This document shows positions 54,178-55,313 of a stretch of DNA of 55,313 bases, one piece after another. Positions within the stretch are counted from its first letter, which is position 1; the number at the start of each line of letters is the position of its first letter. The position numbers were made by a program, and so were the translations under genes. The stretch covers positions 1-55,313 of the forward strand of contig JEMX01000027.1 in NCBI GenBank assembly GCA_000585055.1. The letters are read 5' to 3'. Origin of the DNA: Candidatus Accumulibacter appositus. Lineage in GTDB: Bacteria; Pseudomonadota; Gammaproteobacteria; Burkholderiales; Rhodocyclaceae. Under the pieces are notes generated by a model that was not told the DNA's origin, ran no database searches, and saw only the letters and a program-made list of their open reading frames with translations.

Positions 54178-55313
54178 TTGACTCCGACTGAAACGCAAGA
54201 GACACTGAAAAAGTGGCATTGGATTTCCTATCCGTTGGATGAACCCCAAGACTCGCCCGGCCAGCCCGCGCCGCGCAAGACCCGCGTCTTCCTGTCGTAT
54301 TCGCGTAGCGACCGCGGCTTCGCCGAGGGCCTCCGCGATCGCTTGATCGAGGAGAACTTCGATGCCTATATCGACGTGCACGACATTGTCAAGGGCGAGC
54401 CCTGGAAGGAGCGTCTGCGCTCTCTGATCGAGTCCGCCGACGCGATGCTGTTCCTGATCAGCCCAGCCTCGGTGAGGTCGCTGGTCTGCGACTGGGAGGT
54501 CAACGAGGGCGAGCTACTCGGAAAGCGCATCCTGCCTGTGGTGGCGCTGCCGACTCCGGAGGACGTGGTGCCGAGGCGGCTGCAGCGCCTCAACTACAGC
54601 TTCCTCGAAACACCGCAGAAGGATGCCGCCGAGTTCCCGCAACTTCTGGCGGCGCTGCGCGAGGATGCGGGCTGGGTTCGCGAGCAGACGCGGCTGCTTG
54701 AACTGGCCCGTCGCTGGGACTCGGCGGCGCGCCCTGGCCGCTTGCTCCTTAATGGCAAAGACATCGATGCCGCCGAAGCTTGGCGGGACCGCCACCCGCC
54801 AAACGCGCCGCCGCTGACACTGCTGCAAGCGGCCTTTCTCGCCACCTCCCGCCGCCATTCATCGCTCGTGCTGCGCTATTGGATCGCGGGCCTCGCCACG
54901 GTGTCGATCGTCGTCGGCCTGCTCGCCGTCGAGGCGAGCCTTCAGCGCGATCAGGCGATAGAGGAGAGGCTGACGGCGGAAGCCAACGAAGGCGCACTAC
55001 GGTCTGACACCTTGCGGCCCACGGCGCCCGAGATCGCACTGGCGGTCGCTGTCGCCGCCTACGACAAGAAGGCCATCCCGGCGGCGCTCAGCGCAGTGCG
55101 GCGTTCGGTGGACACGGTGATTCTGCGGCGACTCCGCAAGCCTGCACCGCCGCCGATGGAGGCGAAAGAAACGATAGAGAGCGGACATCGCAACCGATGG
55201 GCCCGGAGCCTCGATCGCAGCCGCGTTGCCATCGCCGATGGCAACGACGTCGTGCGGGTGCTCGACGGCGAAACACTGGACGATGTGGCGCGCCTCAGCC
55301 TTTCGGGGCTGAG
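54178..55313 (+). CDS. TIR-domain membrane protein with propeller-like C-terminus (partial)
   Basis: The frame is open from the stop at 54091 to the right edge. A TIR domain begins at RKTRVFLSYSRSDRGFAEGL (from about 54274) and continues with FDAYIDVHDIVKGEPWKERL, SADAMLFLISPAS and CDWEVNEGELL. The glutamate of CDWE (codon 54496-54498) fits the NAD-cleaving residue of catalytic TIR domains. A membrane helix at about 54876-54945 (YWIAGLATVSIVVGLLAV) is followed by RRSVDTVILRRLR and RVAIADGNDVVRVLDGETLDDVA, which looks like the first blade of a WD40-type propeller. Bacterial TIR proteins often act in phage defence. No ATG lies before the domain: GTG 54094 and 54118 and TTG 54178 and 54235 are the options, and 54178 is only a placeholder. 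The adjacent insertion remnant may have removed the true start. Confidence 0.75.
   Translation, partial: MTPTETQETLKKWHWISYPLDEPQDSPGQPAPRKTRVFLSYSRSDRGFAEGLRDRLIEENFDAYIDVHDIVKGEPWKERLRSLIESADAMLFLISPASVRSLVCDWEVNEGELLGKRILPVVALPTPEDVVPRRLQRLNYSFLETPQKDAAEFPQLLAALREDAGWVREQTRLLELARRWDSAARPGRLLLNGKDIDAAEAWRDRHPPNAPPLTLLQAAFLATSRRHSSLVLRYWIAGLATVSIVVGLLAVEASLQRDQAIEERLTAEANEGALRSDTLRPTAPEIALAVAVAAYDKKAIPAALSAVRRSVDTVILRRLRKPAPPPMEAKETIESGHRNRWARSLDRSRVAIADGNDVVRVLDGETLDDVARLSLSGL

Noticed and set aside
53702..54205. 167-codon minus-strand frame over the insertion remnants
   Set aside because: It runs through the hairpin-rich repeat element and the IS91 end, so it is not expected to be coding.

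Overview
The window is GC-rich (roughly 63-65% by eye), densely coded, and reads as a chromosomal segment of a betaproteobacterium. The gene content (a large glycogen/trehalose cluster, a Na+-translocating NADH:quinone reductase operon, DUF3422, PsiE, SOUL and ClC genes) would fit the Rhodocyclales and the 'Candidatus Accumulibacter' type of glycogen-cycling organism. That placement is an inference from gene content, not from a marker gene. No rRNA, tRNA or CRISPR array was recognised.

Left edge, 1-6.3 kb: a decayed accessory region. It holds a truncated methyltransferase, a remnant of an AlbA_2-type ATPase/regulator, a DUF3422 gene frameshifted by a perfect 19-bp tandem duplication, and a doubly damaged hsdM (type I methylase) remnant that carries a perfect 20-bp tandem duplication. 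An intact DUF262/DUF1524 (GmrSD-like) gene and a short HsdR-like trace follow. A third duplication of the same size class and a REP-like hairpin lie before 6.3 kb.

6.3-24.6 kb: the core of the window. A histidine phosphatase and a divergent MarR regulator precede a seven-gene plus-strand run: mscS, glgB, treS-maltokinase fusion, glgC, glgX, treZ and malQ-treY fusion. Several junctions are ATGA overlaps, so translation is probably coupled. The cluster contains enzymes for ADP-glucose supply, branching and debranching, conversion of glucan to trehalose (TreY/TreZ) and conversion of trehalose to maltose and maltose-1-phosphate (TreS-Mak). Glycogen synthase, phosphorylase and GlgE are not in the window. 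The leading MscS channel links the operon to osmotic stress. An 11-bp perfect inverted repeat between marR and mscS is a likely operator.

24.6-39.2 kb: ordinary chromosome with a class-I glutamine amidotransferase-like hydrolase, a ClC chloride transporter, an OmpA-like lipoprotein, two small unknown proteins, a DUF1254/DUF1214 protein next to a secreted arylsulfatase with a divergent AraC-type regulator, an RND efflux pair (membrane fusion protein plus pump), and a PsiE-family membrane protein.

39.2-49.7 kb: all on the minus strand. In transcription order: a P-type cation ATPase, a secreted SOUL protein, a TerB-like protein, then nqrABCDEF and the maturation factor nqrM. apbE is not present.

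49.7-55.3 kb: a second accessory region. A nitronate monooxygenase is followed by a TumE/TumA toxin-antitoxin pair, an IS91-family transposase broken into three frames, a ~217-bp element with IS21-like inverted ends that holds a 28-bp perfect palindrome and nested hairpins, and a TIR-domain membrane protein with a propeller-like C-terminus that runs off the right edge. The TIR gene has no ATG upstream of its domain.
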